DNA from: Wohlfahrtiimonas chitiniclastica DSM 18708
Lineage (GTDB): Bacteria > Pseudomonadota > Gammaproteobacteria > Cardiobacteriales > Wohlfahrtiimonadaceae
Assembly (NCBI RefSeq): GCF_000375345.1
Contig: NZ_AQXD01000005.1
Coordinates: forward strand, 28,215 to 92,214
Length of the DNA: 64,000 bases
Reading direction: 5' to 3'
Part shown: positions 45,299-55,132 of the stretch, piece by piece
Layout of the letters: the number at the start of each line of letters is the position of its first letter
Numbering within the stretch: the stretch's first letter is position 1
The notes under the pieces: generated by a model
Told to the model about the DNA's origin: nothing
Databases searched by the model: none
Seen by the model: only the letters and a program-made list of their open reading frames with translations
Translations under genes and position numbers: made by a program

Positions 45299-46139
45299 GA
45301 TGATCTCCAAAACGAGCGGCATTAAAGAGTGCTTCTGCGCCACGATAAGCAGGATAAATCATCATCAATCCCACAACGCTGAGGCTAAAGAAGCCAAGCG
45401 CGCTGCTAAAGAGCTCTAGCAACAATAGAAATAATGTGATCATGCCCGCTAAATAGCTCAAAATGGCTTGGGCTTTTTCACGCAGATAATAGTAAAGCGC
45501 CAAAGTGAAGAGTGTGCCAATGACAGCGACAATCCGTGAGACAACCCATTGATCCCGAACCGATAAATCAAACAGCAATACCATAAAACTGCCCCACATC
45601 AACACAAAATAGAGAGCACTCATGCCATGGACAAAGCTCAAGCTCGATCGAGTGCTGAAATAAATGAACACAAGATTGAATAAAAGAGAGAGCAGCACCA
45701 TACTGACAAGGACAATCGTGATATTGTGACAATAGGTTTGTAAATAATTGATGATGAAAAGATAAGCGAGTAAGGAAGTGAAGGCAGTTAAAAAACGATC
45801 ATTCAACAGCAGAGCAAAGGGCAGTAAAGATAAGCACCAAATCATGGGTAAATGATACAAATGGCTATTGATTTGATAGGTTTGCCCAAAGAGCGTCCAA
45901 AAGCAGCCCACCAATAAAGCAAATAAGCCAAGGGCAAGGGTGCGGCGTGCCGGTGATCGTGTACACATTGCATAAATAAATACAATGATTATGGCACTTT
46001 CAGACAATGAAAATTTTACAAAAGTGGTCAGTGACAGCCAGTTAAAAGCCGTCAAACAGATGATGCCAGCGGTCACAAGCATCACGCCAAGCAGATCAAG
46101 ATGCAGGGATAAAATGCTGATAGGATTGCGTGTGTGCAT
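45285..46139 (-). CDS. DUF2157-type membrane protein
   Basis: 284 aa with about eight to nine membrane segments. CFWTLFGQTYQI and LGVMLVTAGIICLTAFNWL are typical of DUF2157 proteins. The start MHTRNPIS at 46139 follows CAGGAGTTTT; a longer frame from 46229 has no such site. The N-terminal cytoplasmic part of larger family members is absent or short here. It is first of the three-gene unit. Confidence 0.75.
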   Translation of the reverse strand: MHTRNPISILSLHLDLLGVMLVTAGIICLTAFNWLSLTTFVKFSLSESAIIIVFIYAMCTRSPARRTLALGLFALLVGCFWTLFGQTYQINSHLYHLPMIWCLSLLPFALLLNDRFLTAFTSLLAYLFIINYLQTYCHNITIVLVSMVLLSLLFNLVFIYFSTRSSLSFVHGMSALYFVLMWGSFMVLLFDLSVRDQWVVSRIVAVIGTLFTLALYYYLREKAQAILSYLAGMITLFLLLLELFSSALGFFSLSVVGLMMIYPAYRGAEALFNAARFGDHHANP

Positions 46140-46363
46140 AAAACTCCTGGGTGAAAAAATGGGGTAGACAATCAATCGATCAATGTTTAATACCATCATA
46201 ACCGGTTCTGAAAAGGGTGGGGAATTCATAAATAAAATTAATTATCTCTTTTCGATAAAGAGGCATATCATTCGCCAACTCTTTCAATCAAGAGCCAACC
46301 CCCAATCGCCGATCAGTTTCTGATTACTTTTTTTCCACCTTTTCATTTTGGAAATTTGTACAT

Positions 46364-47818
46364 ATGGAAATTATTCCCCCTGTAGGCGAAGAGGGTCGCC
46401 TACCTTCATTATTTGAATCTTTAATTCCTGTGGTCTTTATGATGATCGCGCTCGTGACGGGCATTTTCATCTTTGGGACAAGTCCACACATTCCATTATT
46501 GGTCAGTGTTTGTGTTGCCGCAATGGTTGCGATGCGCTTAGGTTTCTCTTGGCGCAGAGTAGAGCGCGGCATGTTAGATGCGGTGCGTTTAGCGATGCAA
46601 GCGGTGGTGATTTTGATGGTGATTGGCACCATCATTGCCTCATGGATTGCAGGCGGCATTGTGCCAACGCTCATTTATTACGGTTTAAACATTTTAGAAC
46701 CCCAATACTTTTTAGTGGCGGTATGCGCCATTTGTTGCATCATTTCCATTGCAGCAGGGAACGCATGGACAGCTGCAGGTACCATTGGCATTGCCATTAT
46801 GGGCATCGGTTATGGATTAGGCATGCAGCCAGAAATGGTGGCAGGTGCTGTGATCTCTGGCGTTTACTTTGGGGATAAAATTTCGCCCTTGTCAGAATCT
46901 ACAAACTTAGCGCCGGGCATTGTGGGTGTGGATCTTTTTGAGCACATTCAATACATGCTCTACACCACGATTCCGGCTTTGGTGATTTCACTCATTTTGT
47001 TCACCATTTTGGGATTTTCTCAAGCAAGCACCATGACGGACACCTCTGCAGTCACCGCAGCTTTACAAGCAGATTTAAAGGAGATTTTCATCATTTCTCC
47101 TTGGTTGCTCCTTGTGCCTGCCTTCATCATTGTGATGATGATCTTTAAGATTCCTGCATTCCCGGGGCTGATGATCGGTTCAACCTTAGGTGTATTGTGC
47201 GCAATTTTTGTACAAGGGGCGGATGCATCGATGGTGTTAAATTCGCTTTATGATGGCTATCACATTGAAACCGATAATAAAACCCTCAGTGATCTATTAA
47301 ACAATGGCGGCATCACGGCGGTATTATCCACCGTTTCTTTGGTGATCATTGCGATGTGTTTTGGTGGCATTTTAGAATTCACTAAAATTTTTGAGGTGAT
47401 CGTTGGGCACATTGCACGAATTGCACAAAAAACCAAAAGCCTCATCATTTCTACGGTGTTTACCTGCATTACTGGCAACATTGTGGGGTGTGATCAATAC
47501 ATGTCCATCATCATTCCGGGTAGAATGTACGCTGATGAATACAGAAAACGCGGCATTAAAGCGAAAGTGCTCTCGCGTACACTAGAAGATGCCGGCACGA
47601 TGACATCGCCACTCATTCCATGGAATACATGCGGTGCCTTTATGACCACAACATTGGGCGTGGCGTCATTCAGTTATTTGCCGTACACATTCTTATGTCT
47701 ATTGAGTCCACTCATTGCCATTTTCTATGCGTGCACCGGCTGGACGATTGAAACCTATGAAGATGGCGAAAAGCCGAAAAAAGTGAAGCGTTTTCGCATG
47801 AGTAAGCGTTTAGATTGA
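46364..47818 (+). CDS. NhaC-family Na+/H+ antiporter
   Basis: 484 aa with about 11-12 membrane segments. The family text AAGNAWTAAGTIGIAIMGIG, YFGDKISPLSESTNLAPGIVG and NIVGCDQYMSIIIPGRMYADEYRKRG is clear. It exports Na+ (or exchanges malate and lactate in MleN-type relatives). TTGGAA precedes the ATG at a longer distance; no better start is visible. A single gene flanked by gaps on both sides. Confidence 0.9.
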   Translation: MEIIPPVGEEGRLPSLFESLIPVVFMMIALVTGIFIFGTSPHIPLLVSVCVAAMVAMRLGFSWRRVERGMLDAVRLAMQAVVILMVIGTIIASWIAGGIVPTLIYYGLNILEPQYFLVAVCAICCIISIAAGNAWTAAGTIGIAIMGIGYGLGMQPEMVAGAVISGVYFGDKISPLSESTNLAPGIVGVDLFEHIQYMLYTTIPALVISLILFTILGFSQASTMTDTSAVTAALQADLKEIFIISPWLLLVPAFIIVMMIFKIPAFPGLMIGSTLGVLCAIFVQGADASMVLNSLYDGYHIETDNKTLSDLLNNGGITAVLSTVSLVIIAMCFGGILEFTKIFEVIVGHIARIAQKTKSLIISTVFTCITGNIVGCDQYMSIIIPGRMYADEYRKRGIKAKVLSRTLEDAGTMTSPLIPWNTCGAFMTTTLGVASFSYLPYTFLCLLSPLIAIFYACTGWTIETYEDGEKPKKVKRFRMSKRLD

Positions 47819-47827
47819 TGATGGTTG

Positions 47828-47853
47828 CCCATGAATGATGGGGCATTCATGGG
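47828..47853 (+). terminator. Hairpin after the nhaC-type gene, possible terminator
   Basis: Perfect 10-bp stem CCCATGAATG / CATTCATGGG with a six-base loop but no T-run, so termination efficiency is doubtful. Confidence 0.45.
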
Positions 47854-47939
47854 TACAGACGCACCATTGATTGCTTATACAGCACTTTGTGGCTATATTA
47901 GATTTTTGTTTGTCTTATCTAACAAGGCTTGTGTGCGCT

Positions 47940-49160
47940 ATGAAAGTGATTAATAAATCAGATAAATTGAATTATGTTCGCTATGAGATCCGCGGTCCCG
48001 TCCTCGATCGAGCGAATCAAATGGAAGAAGATGGTCTTAAAATCATCAAATTAAATATTGGTAACCTTGCCCCATTTGGCTTTGAACCGCCGGATGAAAT
48101 GGTGCAAGACATGATCATGAACTTGCCAGATGCCTCGGGCTATACGGACTCAAAAGGGATTTTCGCCGCACGCAAAGCCATCGTCCATTACGCCCAGCAA
48201 AAGAACATTAAAAATGTGGATGTCAATGATGTTTACATCGGCAATGGTGCTTCTGAACTCATCACCATGAGTTTAAATGCGCTGTTAAACAGTGGTGATG
48301 AAGTGTTGATTCCAACGCCAGATTATCCATTGTGGACCGCTGCCACTGCCTTAGCGGGTGGGCGACCGGTGCATTATATGTGCGATGAAGCGAACGAATG
48401 GCAGCCTGATATTGAGGACATTCGCTCTAAAATCACGCCGCGCACCAAAGGGATTGTGATCATCAACCCCAATAACCCAACGGGCGCGCTGTACAGTGAT
48501 GAAATCTTATTGGACATTCTGCAAATTGCCCGTGAACATGGTTTGGTGGTCTTTTCAGATGAAATCTATGACAAAATCGTCTTTGATGGACAGGTGCATA
48601 CATCGACAGCATCGTTGGCGGATGATGTTTTGTGTTTAACCTTCAACGGCTTGTCAAAAGCGTATCGCGCATGTGGTTATCGTGCCGGTTGGATGATTGT
48701 TTCAGGGCCTAAAAAGCATGCTAAAGATTACATCAGTGGTTTAAATGTCCTGTCATCCATGCGTTTGTGTTCAAATGCGCCGGGGCAATTGGCGATTCAA
48801 ACGGCGCTTGGCGGTTATCAAAGCATCAATGAATTGATCGCGCCAGAAGGGCGTTTGACTCGTCAGCGTGATGCAGCACACCGTTTATTGACGAGCATTC
48901 CAGGCGTGAGTTGTATGAAGCCAAAAGGTGCGTTGTACATGTTCCCAAAAATGGATCCTGAAGCTTATCGCATTGTGTCTGATGAGGAGTTTGCGCTCGA
49001 TCTTTTGGAATCTAAACGCGTGTTGATCGTGCAAGGATCAGGCTTTAACTACCCAACGCCAGATCACTTTCGCATCACGTTTTTGCCTTATACAGATACA
49101 TTGACCGATGCCGTGCATCGCATTGGCAGCTATCTTGAAAGCATTCGTGAACCTTCTTAG
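47940..49160 (+). CDS. alaA: Alanine aminotransferase AlaA
   Basis: 406 aa, PLP fold-type I. It converts pyruvate and glutamate to alanine and 2-oxoglutarate. NPNNPTGALYSDEILLDIL near residue 180, SDEIYDKIVFDG near 207 and FNGLSKAYRACGYRAGWM near 240 (PLP Lys) match the AlaA/YfbQ group. ATG 47940 is chosen because the product then starts MKVINKSDKLNYVRYEIRGPV as in family members; the upstream ATG 47871 adds an unlike segment. It is directly upstream of the trp promoter. Confidence 0.9.
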   Translation: MKVINKSDKLNYVRYEIRGPVLDRANQMEEDGLKIIKLNIGNLAPFGFEPPDEMVQDMIMNLPDASGYTDSKGIFAARKAIVHYAQQKNIKNVDVNDVYIGNGASELITMSLNALLNSGDEVLIPTPDYPLWTAATALAGGRPVHYMCDEANEWQPDIEDIRSKITPRTKGIVIINPNNPTGALYSDEILLDILQIAREHGLVVFSDEIYDKIVFDGQVHTSTASLADDVLCLTFNGLSKAYRACGYRAGWMIVSGPKKHAKDYISGLNVLSSMRLCSNAPGQLAIQTALGGYQSINELIAPEGRLTRQRDAAHRLLTSIPGVSCMKPKGALYMFPKMDPEAYRIVSDEEFALDLLESKRVLIVQGSGFNYPTPDHFRITFLPYTDTLTDAVHRIGSYLESIREPS

Positions 49161-49184
49161 GATTAAAAATTTTAATTGCCCCTA

Positions 49185-49213
49185 TTGACGGATGGTTTTT
49201 ATTGAGCTAGATT
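49185..49213 (+). promoter_or_regulatory. trp operon promoter with overlapping dyad
   Basis: TTGACG (49185-49190), 17 bases, TAGATT (49208-49213). A perfect inverted repeat GATGGTTTTTA (49191-49201) / TAAAAACCATC (49213-49223) around 11 bases covers the spacer and -10 element, suggesting an operator. It does not match the TrpR box. Confidence 0.65.
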
Positions 49214-49242
49214 AAAAACCATCAATTTTAAGGAATTCATTC

Positions 49243-49329
49243 ATGACGCAGCACGCACAAGTACAACGTAACTTATGGTGGCAAATCTCTCACAAGGCGG
49301 GAGATTTCGTGGCGTCATGGCAAAAATAA
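49243..49329 (+). CDS. trpL: trp leader peptide TrpL
   Basis: 28 codons. An AAGGA site stands eight bases before the ATG. Codons 12 and 13 are tandem Trp and codon 26 is Trp (peptide ...NLWWQISHKAGDFVASWQK). Ribosome position on these codons would sense charged tRNA-Trp. The peptide is followed by the attenuator and trpD. Confidence 0.88.
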   Translation: MTQHAQVQRNLWWQISHKAGDFVASWQK

Positions 49330-49373
49330 TGTCATAAGCATCCATAAAACCCGCACCAACATGCGGGTTTTTT
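49283..49373 (+). promoter_or_regulatory. trp attenuator (segments 1-4)
   Basis: Segment 1 AAATCTC (49283-49289), just past the Trp codons, pairs with segment 2 GAGATTT (49301-49307). Segment 2 also contains GCGGG (49297-49301), which can pair with CCCGC of segment 3. Segments 3:4 (AACCCGCA 49348-49355 / TGCGGGTT 49362-49369, six-base loop, then T-run) form an intrinsic terminator. Ribosome stalling at codons 12-13 would cover segment 1 and free segment 2 for segment 3, so low tryptophan prevents termination. The 2:3 pairing is only five G:C pairs. Confidence 0.8.
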
Positions 49374-49422
49374 ATTGCCCGCGATCTAACAGAATTCAAA
49401 CAATATTTTAGATGAGGCAATC

Positions 49423-50430
49423 ATGACAACAGCACAAGCAACACTCTTAAAAGTTTATAACGGTGAATATTTATCCCAAACGGAAAGTTTTGATGTTTTT
49501 AGCGACATTATTGCCGGCAATGTGCCGCCGTTGCATGTGGCATCTTTATTGACAAGTTTGAAAGTGCGTGGTGAATCTGTGGACGAAGTGACGGGCGCAG
49601 CTTTGGCCTCTTTAAAAAATGCTGAAGCATTTCCAACGCCAGATTATGCCTTTGCAGACATTGTGGGCACCGGTGGCGATGGGGCAAACAGCATCAACAT
49701 TTCCACCGCAAGCACTTTTGTGGCGGCTGCCTGTGGTTACCCGATCGCTAAGCATGGCAATCGCAGTGTTTCAAGTTTAAGTGGCTCCTCTGATGTATTG
49801 ACAGAACTTGGCGTGAACATTCATGCCACCGCCGCCGATTCCCGAAAAATGCTCGATGATTTAGGTGTCTGTTTCTTATTTGCACAGCAATATCATAAAG
49901 GCTTTAAGAATGTGGCACCGGTGCGTGCTGAACTGAAAACGCGCACCATTTTTAATGTGCTTGGCCCTTTGATCAATCCTGCGCGCCCTCGCATTGCCAT
50001 TGTGGGCGTGTATCATCATTCATTGATTGTGCCGATGGCGAACATTTTAAAAAATCTGGGTTATACAAATGCTGCGGTGATTCATACAGCGGGGTTAGAT
50101 GAAGTCTCTTTGCATGCAGATACCCATGTGGCAGAGCTCAATCATGGCGAGATTGAAGAATATTATTTAACGGCAGAGGATTTTGGTTTGCCTGTGATGA
50201 CGATCGATGACATTCGCGGCGGCACACCTGCACAAAATAAAGTTTTTTTAGAGCGTATTTTGCAAGGTAAAGGCGCCATTGCCCATGAAAATGTGGTGGC
50301 AGCAAATGTGGCATTATTGATGCGCTTATTTGGCGAACGCGATTTAAAACAGAATGTGGCAAAAGTGCAAAGCGTGATGCGCACCGGTCGCCCATATCAA
50401 CTCTTACAACAAATGGTGCAAAGGGGTTAA
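49423..50430 (+). CDS. trpD: Anthranilate phosphoribosyltransferase TrpD
   Basis: 335 aa, not fused to TrpG. It joins anthranilate to PRPP. The PRPP site is seen as DIVGTGGDGANSINIST near residue 78, then KHGNRSVSSLSGSSDVLTELG and RTIFNVLGPLINPARP, and HTAGLDEVSLHADT near 225. It is the first structural gene after the attenuator. trpE and trpG are absent from the window, so anthranilate synthase must be encoded elsewhere. Confidence 0.96.
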   Translation: MTTAQATLLKVYNGEYLSQTESFDVFSDIIAGNVPPLHVASLLTSLKVRGESVDEVTGAALASLKNAEAFPTPDYAFADIVGTGGDGANSINISTASTFVAAACGYPIAKHGNRSVSSLSGSSDVLTELGVNIHATAADSRKMLDDLGVCFLFAQQYHKGFKNVAPVRAELKTRTIFNVLGPLINPARPRIAIVGVYHHSLIVPMANILKNLGYTNAAVIHTAGLDEVSLHADTHVAELNHGEIEEYYLTAEDFGLPVMTIDDIRGGTPAQNKVFLERILQGKGAIAHENVVAANVALLMRLFGERDLKQNVAKVQSVMRTGRPYQLLQQMVQRG

Positions 50431-50432
50431 AG

Positions 50433-51806
50433 ATGGCAACGATTTTAGAGCAAATTGTGGCGGATAAATATGTAGAAGTGAGCTTGATGAAGCAAGCAAA
50501 GCCACTGAATAATTTTAAGCAAGATGTCTTAGCAAGTCCCCGCGACTTTTATGCGGCGCTTTGTGCGGCAAAACCTGCCTTTATTTTGGAGTGTAAGCCA
50601 AAATCCCCGTCAAAAGGTGTCATCAACCCTGATTTTAATCTATCGAAAATCTTAAAAGCGTATCAGCCGTTTGCCACATGCATTTCTGTCTTGACGGATC
50701 ATCAATATTTTGGCGGCAGTTATGAGAACTTAACCCTCGCTGAACAAATGGTGGATCAACCGTTATTGTGCAAAGATTTCATCATCGATGCGTATCAAAT
50801 CTATTATGCCCGCCTTAAAGGGGCACATGCTGTGTTGTTGATGCTCTCTGTGTTATCCGATGCACAATATCTTGCCCTTCGTGAAGTGGCGCACAGTTTA
50901 AAGATGGGCGTTTTGACAGAAACGAGCAACGAAGCGGAGGTTAAACGTGCGATTGCATTAGATGCACGCGTCATTGGCATTAACAATCGCGATCTACATA
51001 CATTAACGGTGGATTTAAACACAACGCGCCGTTTAGCAGCGCTCATTCCTGAGGATCGCATTGTGATCAGTGAATCTGGCATTGCATCCCATCAAGATGT
51101 GGTGGATTTATCAAGTGTGGCCGATGGCTTTTTAGTGGGCAGCCATTTGATGGGTGCGGCCAATTTAGAATCTGCGGTGCGTGCATTGATTGTGGGCACA
51201 CATAAAGTGTGTGGTTTAACAACGTTAGCGGCAGCACAAGCGGCCTTTGATGCAGGTGCTTACTATGGCGGATTGATCTTTGTGGAAACATCCCCGCGTT
51301 TCATTACGCCCGCAAAAGCTAAAGCGTTGCAAACGGTGCCTTTACAGTATGTGGGTGTATTTCAAAATGAAGCGCTAGAACGCGTGGTGACCATCAGCAA
51401 TGCATTGAATTTAAAGGCAGTTCAGCTCCATGGTGATGAGTCTTTAGATTACATTGATGCCTTGCGTGAAAAGCTGCCAAAAACCACAGAGATTTTTAAG
51501 GCGCTAGATGCCACGAATATGGCAAAATATCAAAGTTATTTAACCCATCGAGCGATTGACTGTATTGTCCTTGATTATCAATCAGGCGGTACGGGCAAAA
51601 GTTTTGATTGGTCCATCCTTGATGATCTACCTGCGCACCGTTATTTATTAGCGGGCGGCGTTGGGGCGCATAATGTGAGAGATGCTCTGACGCATCCAAT
51701 CATGGGGGTGGATATGAACTCAGCGCTTGAGATGAATAAGGGCGAAAAAAGCCCAGAGAAGATTCATACAGTATTTCATATGATTCGTACATCGATTAAG
51801 AATTAA
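50433..51806 (+). CDS. trpC: Bifunctional indole-3-glycerol phosphate synthase / phosphoribosylanthranilate isomerase TrpCF
   Basis: 457 aa, the enterobacterial fusion length. The N-terminal TrpC barrel shows [13 protein letters not shown] near residue 48 (Glu and Lys of the active site), [16 protein letters not shown] and [14 protein letters not shown]. The C-terminal TrpF barrel from about residue 255 shows [34 protein letters not shown] and [15 protein letters not shown]. It catalyses two successive steps of tryptophan synthesis. It begins two bases after the trpD stop. Confidence 0.95.
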   Translation: MATILEQIVADKYVEVSLMKQAKPLNNFKQDVLASPRDFYAALCAAKPAFILECKPKSPSKGVINPDFNLSKILKAYQPFATCISVLTDHQYFGGSYENLTLAEQMVDQPLLCKDFIIDAYQIYYARLKGAHAVLLMLSVLSDAQYLALREVAHSLKMGVLTETSNEAEVKRAIALDARVIGINNRDLHTLTVDLNTTRRLAALIPEDRIVISESGIASHQDVVDLSSVADGFLVGSHLMGAANLESAVRALIVGTHKVCGLTTLAAAQAAFDAGAYYGGLIFVETSPRFITPAKAKALQTVPLQYVGVFQNEALERVVTISNALNLKAVQLHGDESLDYIDALREKLPKTTEIFKALDATNMAKYQSYLTHRAIDCIVLDYQSGGTGKSFDWSILDDLPAHRYLLAGGVGAHNVRDALTHPIMGVDMNSALEMNKGEKSPEKIHTVFHMIRTSIKN

Positions 51807-51816
51807 GGAGAACATC

Positions 51817-53004
51817 GTGGCAATTTTAGATGCATTTTTTGGTGAGTTTGGCGGGCAATATGTGCCGGAGCTCTTGATGCCAGCATTGAATCAATTAGAA
51901 GAGGCGTTTGTTGAGGCGCAAAATGATCCTGAGTTTCAGGCAGAATTCATGGATTTACTCAAAAACTTTGCCGGTCGCCCCACAGCGTTGACATTGTGCC
52001 GCAATTTAACCAAAGGCACAAAATCTAAACTCTATTTAAAGCGTGAAGATTTGCTTCATGGCGGCGCGCATAAAACGAACCAAGTGCTAGGGCAAGCTTT
52101 ATTGGCCAAACGCATGGGTAAAACTGAGATCATCGCTGAAACAGGCGCAGGGCAACATGGCGTTGCGACGGCGATTGCTTGTGCGCTCCTTGGGTTAAAT
52201 TGCCGCATTTATATGGGGGCAAAAGATGTGGCGCGCCAAGAGCCAAATGTATTTCGCATGAAAATGATGGGCGCGACTGTGATTCCTGTGTATTCCGGCA
52301 CCGCAACATTGAAATCTGCCTGCACGGAAGCACTGCGCGATTGGGCTGAAAATTATAAAACCACCCATTATTTATTGGGCACGGCAGCAGGTCCGCATCC
52401 ATTCCCAACGATTGTGCGCGAATTTCAAAAAATGATCGGTGAAGAGGCCAAAGCACAAATTGTGGCACGTGAAGGTCGTTTACCAGATGCTGTGTTAGCC
52501 TGTGTGGGCGGTGGTTCAAATGCCATTGGTACGTTCACAGATTTTATTCCTGAAGAGAATGTGGCGTTGATTGGCGTGGAACCGGGTGGTCACGGCATTG
52601 AATCCGGTAAACATGGTGCGCCGCTTGGGCATGGTTCAACCGGCATTTTCTTTGGCATGAAAGCCCCAATGATGCAAAATGAAGAGGGGCAAATTCAAGA
52701 ATCCCATTCAGTATCCGCAGGTTTAGACTTTCCATCGGTTGGGCCGCAACATGCCCATTTAAAATCCATTGGCCGCGCCCAATATGTTTCCATTACTGAT
52801 GATGAAGCTTTGGCAGCGTTTAAAGATCTCTGTTGTCATGAAGGGATTTTGCCGGCACTTGAGTCTTCTCACGCGTTAGCGCATGCCCTTAAAATGATCC
52901 GCAACAATCCTGATCAAGAGCAGCTCATTTTGGTGAATTTATCAGGTCGTGGGGATAAGGACATTTTTACAGTGGCAAAAATTTTTGAAGAGAAGGGGGA
53001 ATAA
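51817..53004 (+). CDS. trpB: Tryptophan synthase beta chain TrpB
   Basis: 395 aa PLP enzyme making tryptophan from indole and serine. [13 protein letters not shown] at the start, PLP-Lys86 in [29 protein letters not shown], and the phosphate-binding loop [12 protein letters not shown] near residue 230. Standard length. It ends with [13 protein letters not shown], and two bases later trpA begins, so the alpha-beta complex subunits are co-translated. Confidence 0.97.
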   Translation: MAILDAFFGEFGGQYVPELLMPALNQLEEAFVEAQNDPEFQAEFMDLLKNFAGRPTALTLCRNLTKGTKSKLYLKREDLLHGGAHKTNQVLGQALLAKRMGKTEIIAETGAGQHGVATAIACALLGLNCRIYMGAKDVARQEPNVFRMKMMGATVIPVYSGTATLKSACTEALRDWAENYKTTHYLLGTAAGPHPFPTIVREFQKMIGEEAKAQIVAREGRLPDAVLACVGGGSNAIGTFTDFIPEENVALIGVEPGGHGIESGKHGAPLGHGSTGIFFGMKAPMMQNEEGQIQESHSVSAGLDFPSVGPQHAHLKSIGRAQYVSITDDEALAAFKDLCCHEGILPALESSHALAHALKMIRNNPDQEQLILVNLSGRGDKDIFTVAKIFEEKGE

Positions 53005-53006
53005 TC

Positions 53007-53810
53007 ATGGGTCGTTATGGTGTTAAATTCAGTGAATTGAAGGCAAAAGGGGAAGGTGCATTCATTCCATTTGTGATGATTGGCGATCCAAATCCTGAGG
53101 ACTCTTTAAAAATCATCCAAACATTGGTGGACAATGGTGCCGATGCCATTGAGCTTGGCGTGCCGTTTTCTGACCCAATGGCCGATGGCCCAATCATTCA
53201 AAATGCAGGTTTACGTGCGATGGAATCTGGCACAACCGTGGCCAAATCCTTTGAAGTGATTGCTCAAGTGCGTGCCCAATATCCAGATTTACCGATCGGG
53301 TTATTGATGTATGCCAACCTTGTGTTTAAACCAGGTCTTGAGCAGTTTTATGCAAAGGCGAAAGCCACGGGAGTCGATTCTGTATTGGTGGTGGATGTAC
53401 CACTCAATGAGTTTGCCCCGTTTCAACAAGCAGCGCGTAAACATGACATTGAATCCATTTTCATTGTGCCGCCAAATGCCAATGAAGCGACGATTCGTGC
53501 AGTGGCAGCCCATGCAGAAGGTTACATTTATCTCATGAGTCGCAATGGCACAACAGGCTTGGGCAAAGAGATGGATCAAGGTTTGCCGCAATTGGTTGCC
53601 CTCATTCGCTCTGTGACGGATGTGCCCATTGTGCAGGGCTTTGGCATCAGTACGCCGGAACAAGTCTCTGAAGCCATTAAAATGGGCGCTGATGGTGCGA
53701 TTTCCGGCTCCTTTTTAGTCTCCATCATTGAGCGTTATCATGACAATGTTGATGAGTTACTTTCTGTACTGGCTTCAGCCGCACGCGGCTTAAAAGCCGG
53801 GACGAAATAA
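53007..53810 (+). CDS. trpA: Tryptophan synthase alpha chain TrpA
   Basis: 267 aa TIM barrel. It cleaves indole-3-glycerol phosphate to indole, which is channelled to TrpB. Catalytic Glu49 and Asp60 are both present in DAIELGVPFSDPMADGP, with canonical numbering. FIVPPNANEATI and VQGFGISTPEQV are also seen. Last gene of the operon, followed by a terminator. Confidence 0.97.
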   Translation: MGRYGVKFSELKAKGEGAFIPFVMIGDPNPEDSLKIIQTLVDNGADAIELGVPFSDPMADGPIIQNAGLRAMESGTTVAKSFEVIAQVRAQYPDLPIGLLMYANLVFKPGLEQFYAKAKATGVDSVLVVDVPLNEFAPFQQAARKHDIESIFIVPPNANEATIRAVAAHAEGYIYLMSRNGTTGLGKEMDQGLPQLVALIRSVTDVPIVQGFGISTPEQVSEAIKMGADGAISGSFLVSIIERYHDNVDELLSVLASAARGLKAGTK

Positions 53811-53820
53811 GTCACACAAT

Positions 53821-53843
53821 AAAGCCCACATTGTGGGCTTTTT
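53821..53843. terminator. Terminator at the end of the trp operon
   Basis: AAAGCCCA-CATTG-TGGGCTTT stem with adjacent A- and T-runs; it may also serve the convergent EamA gene. Confidence 0.85.
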
Positions 53844-53845
53844 GA

Positions 53846-54745
53846 TCATATGAGGGCCGCTTTTTTCTTCGGCATCAAGGTTAGAGCCATGCCGCCAAAG
53901 ATCAATACAATGCCGATCCATTGCTCCATCGATGGAATGAAACCCGTAATGAAAAGATCCATCAAGATTGCCACAAGCGGATCTAAGAAGACTAAAATGG
54001 CAATCATTTGTGTGGAGAGATGACGAATGGCATCAAAAAACAGATAAAACACAATGCCTGTGTGCACAAAGCCTGTGATGGCAATATAAAACCAATTGAG
54101 CTCAGTCAAACCATTAAAGGCTGAGAAATCTACAAATGGCACCAATAACAATGCGCCAAATGCCACTTGAATGGTGGTGATTGCGTATGAACTCGCGTAT
54201 TTAAAGCCTTTGCCGGTGAGGGTCAATAATGCATAAAAGAGGGCGGATAATAGCCCGAAGATTAAACCGGGGGAGAAAAACTCTGCCACAGATGCGGTGC
54301 GGTTGATCTCCGCGATCGCTAAAGTGCCCACAAAACAGATCACAATGGCGAGCACAGGAATGAGGGTTAAACGCTCTTTATAAATGAAGGCGCCAAGGAT
54401 CATCACAATGACGGGCGCTAAATGATAAATGGAAATGGCAACAGTCACGCCAGACACTTCAATTGCTTTAAAAAAGTAGACCCAGTTGAGGATTAAAAAG
54501 ACGCTACAGAGCAAAATGCGCAGCACTTCAGGTAAATGCCACTTTTCATGGCGCAATTTACCGGAGAAAATCCAAAACAGCCCCAAAAAGAGCATCGCGC
54601 AAATGCAACGGATGAAGACAAGCTCTAAAGCGGGCACGCCGCTGCGTTCGGAGAAAAAGCCAACAGATCCAAAGAGGATCATGGCGATGGACATTTTAAT
54701 GACGGCGCTTTTTGCGTTCAGTGGTGGGGCAAAGGTGATGGGCAT
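53846..54745 (-). CDS. EamA/DMT-family transporter
   Basis: 299 aa with ten hydrophobic segments in two EamA repeats (VIKMSIAMILFGSVGFFSE for the first, FSPGLIFGLLSALFYALLTLTGKGF for the second). It is probably an exporter of amino acids or other metabolites. The substrate cannot be read from the sequence. It is convergent with the trp operon. Confidence 0.85.
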   Translation of the reverse strand: MPITFAPPLNAKSAVIKMSIAMILFGSVGFFSERSGVPALELVFIRCICAMLFLGLFWIFSGKLRHEKWHLPEVLRILLCSVFLILNWVYFFKAIEVSGVTVAISIYHLAPVIVMILGAFIYKERLTLIPVLAIVICFVGTLAIAEINRTASVAEFFSPGLIFGLLSALFYALLTLTGKGFKYASSYAITTIQVAFGALLLVPFVDFSAFNGLTELNWFYIAITGFVHTGIVFYLFFDAIRHLSTQMIAILVFLDPLVAILMDLFITGFIPSMEQWIGIVLIFGGMALTLMPKKKAALI

Positions 54746-55132
54746 GGATCAATCAAAAAATTAAATGGATTCATGATAGTAAAATGGCTTGCATGCAAGG
54801 TCAAACGATTTGTGCGTCACGATGTGCCCATTTTTGTAGTGGTATCGTAGTTAAAAGTCTATGCGAATGCAGAGCTTATTTTGTTTAACTCATTGTTTAT
54901 TTTTTAATGGTCATGAATGCATAAAAAATATTGGCCAAAGCACTTGAATTGTTGAGCCCTTATGTAATACCTTATCGAATCACATTTTTGTGGATAACCC
55001 ACTTAAATTTAGTATGAATGTAGTTGAAATGTGCTTGTCGGTGCAGTATTAAGCCAAGAGTTGCTCAAAAAATGAGACCATCAAGACAATTACATGACGT
55101 TATAATAAAAAATTAAATGTACTGGAGGATTT
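54746..55132. other. AT-rich divergent intergenic region
   Basis: 387 bases between the EamA and NSS genes. I see a perfect 12-bp palindrome CTTGCATGCAAG at 54788-54799 and a TATAAT at 55101-55106 that could be the -10 element of the NSS gene, without a convincing -35. No coding region or RNA gene is evident. Confidence 0.5.

Noticed and set aside
54788..54799. CTTGCATGCAAG palindrome as an operator
   Set aside because: Short, isolated, far from both start codons and without a known matching regulator; noted only within the intergenic entry.
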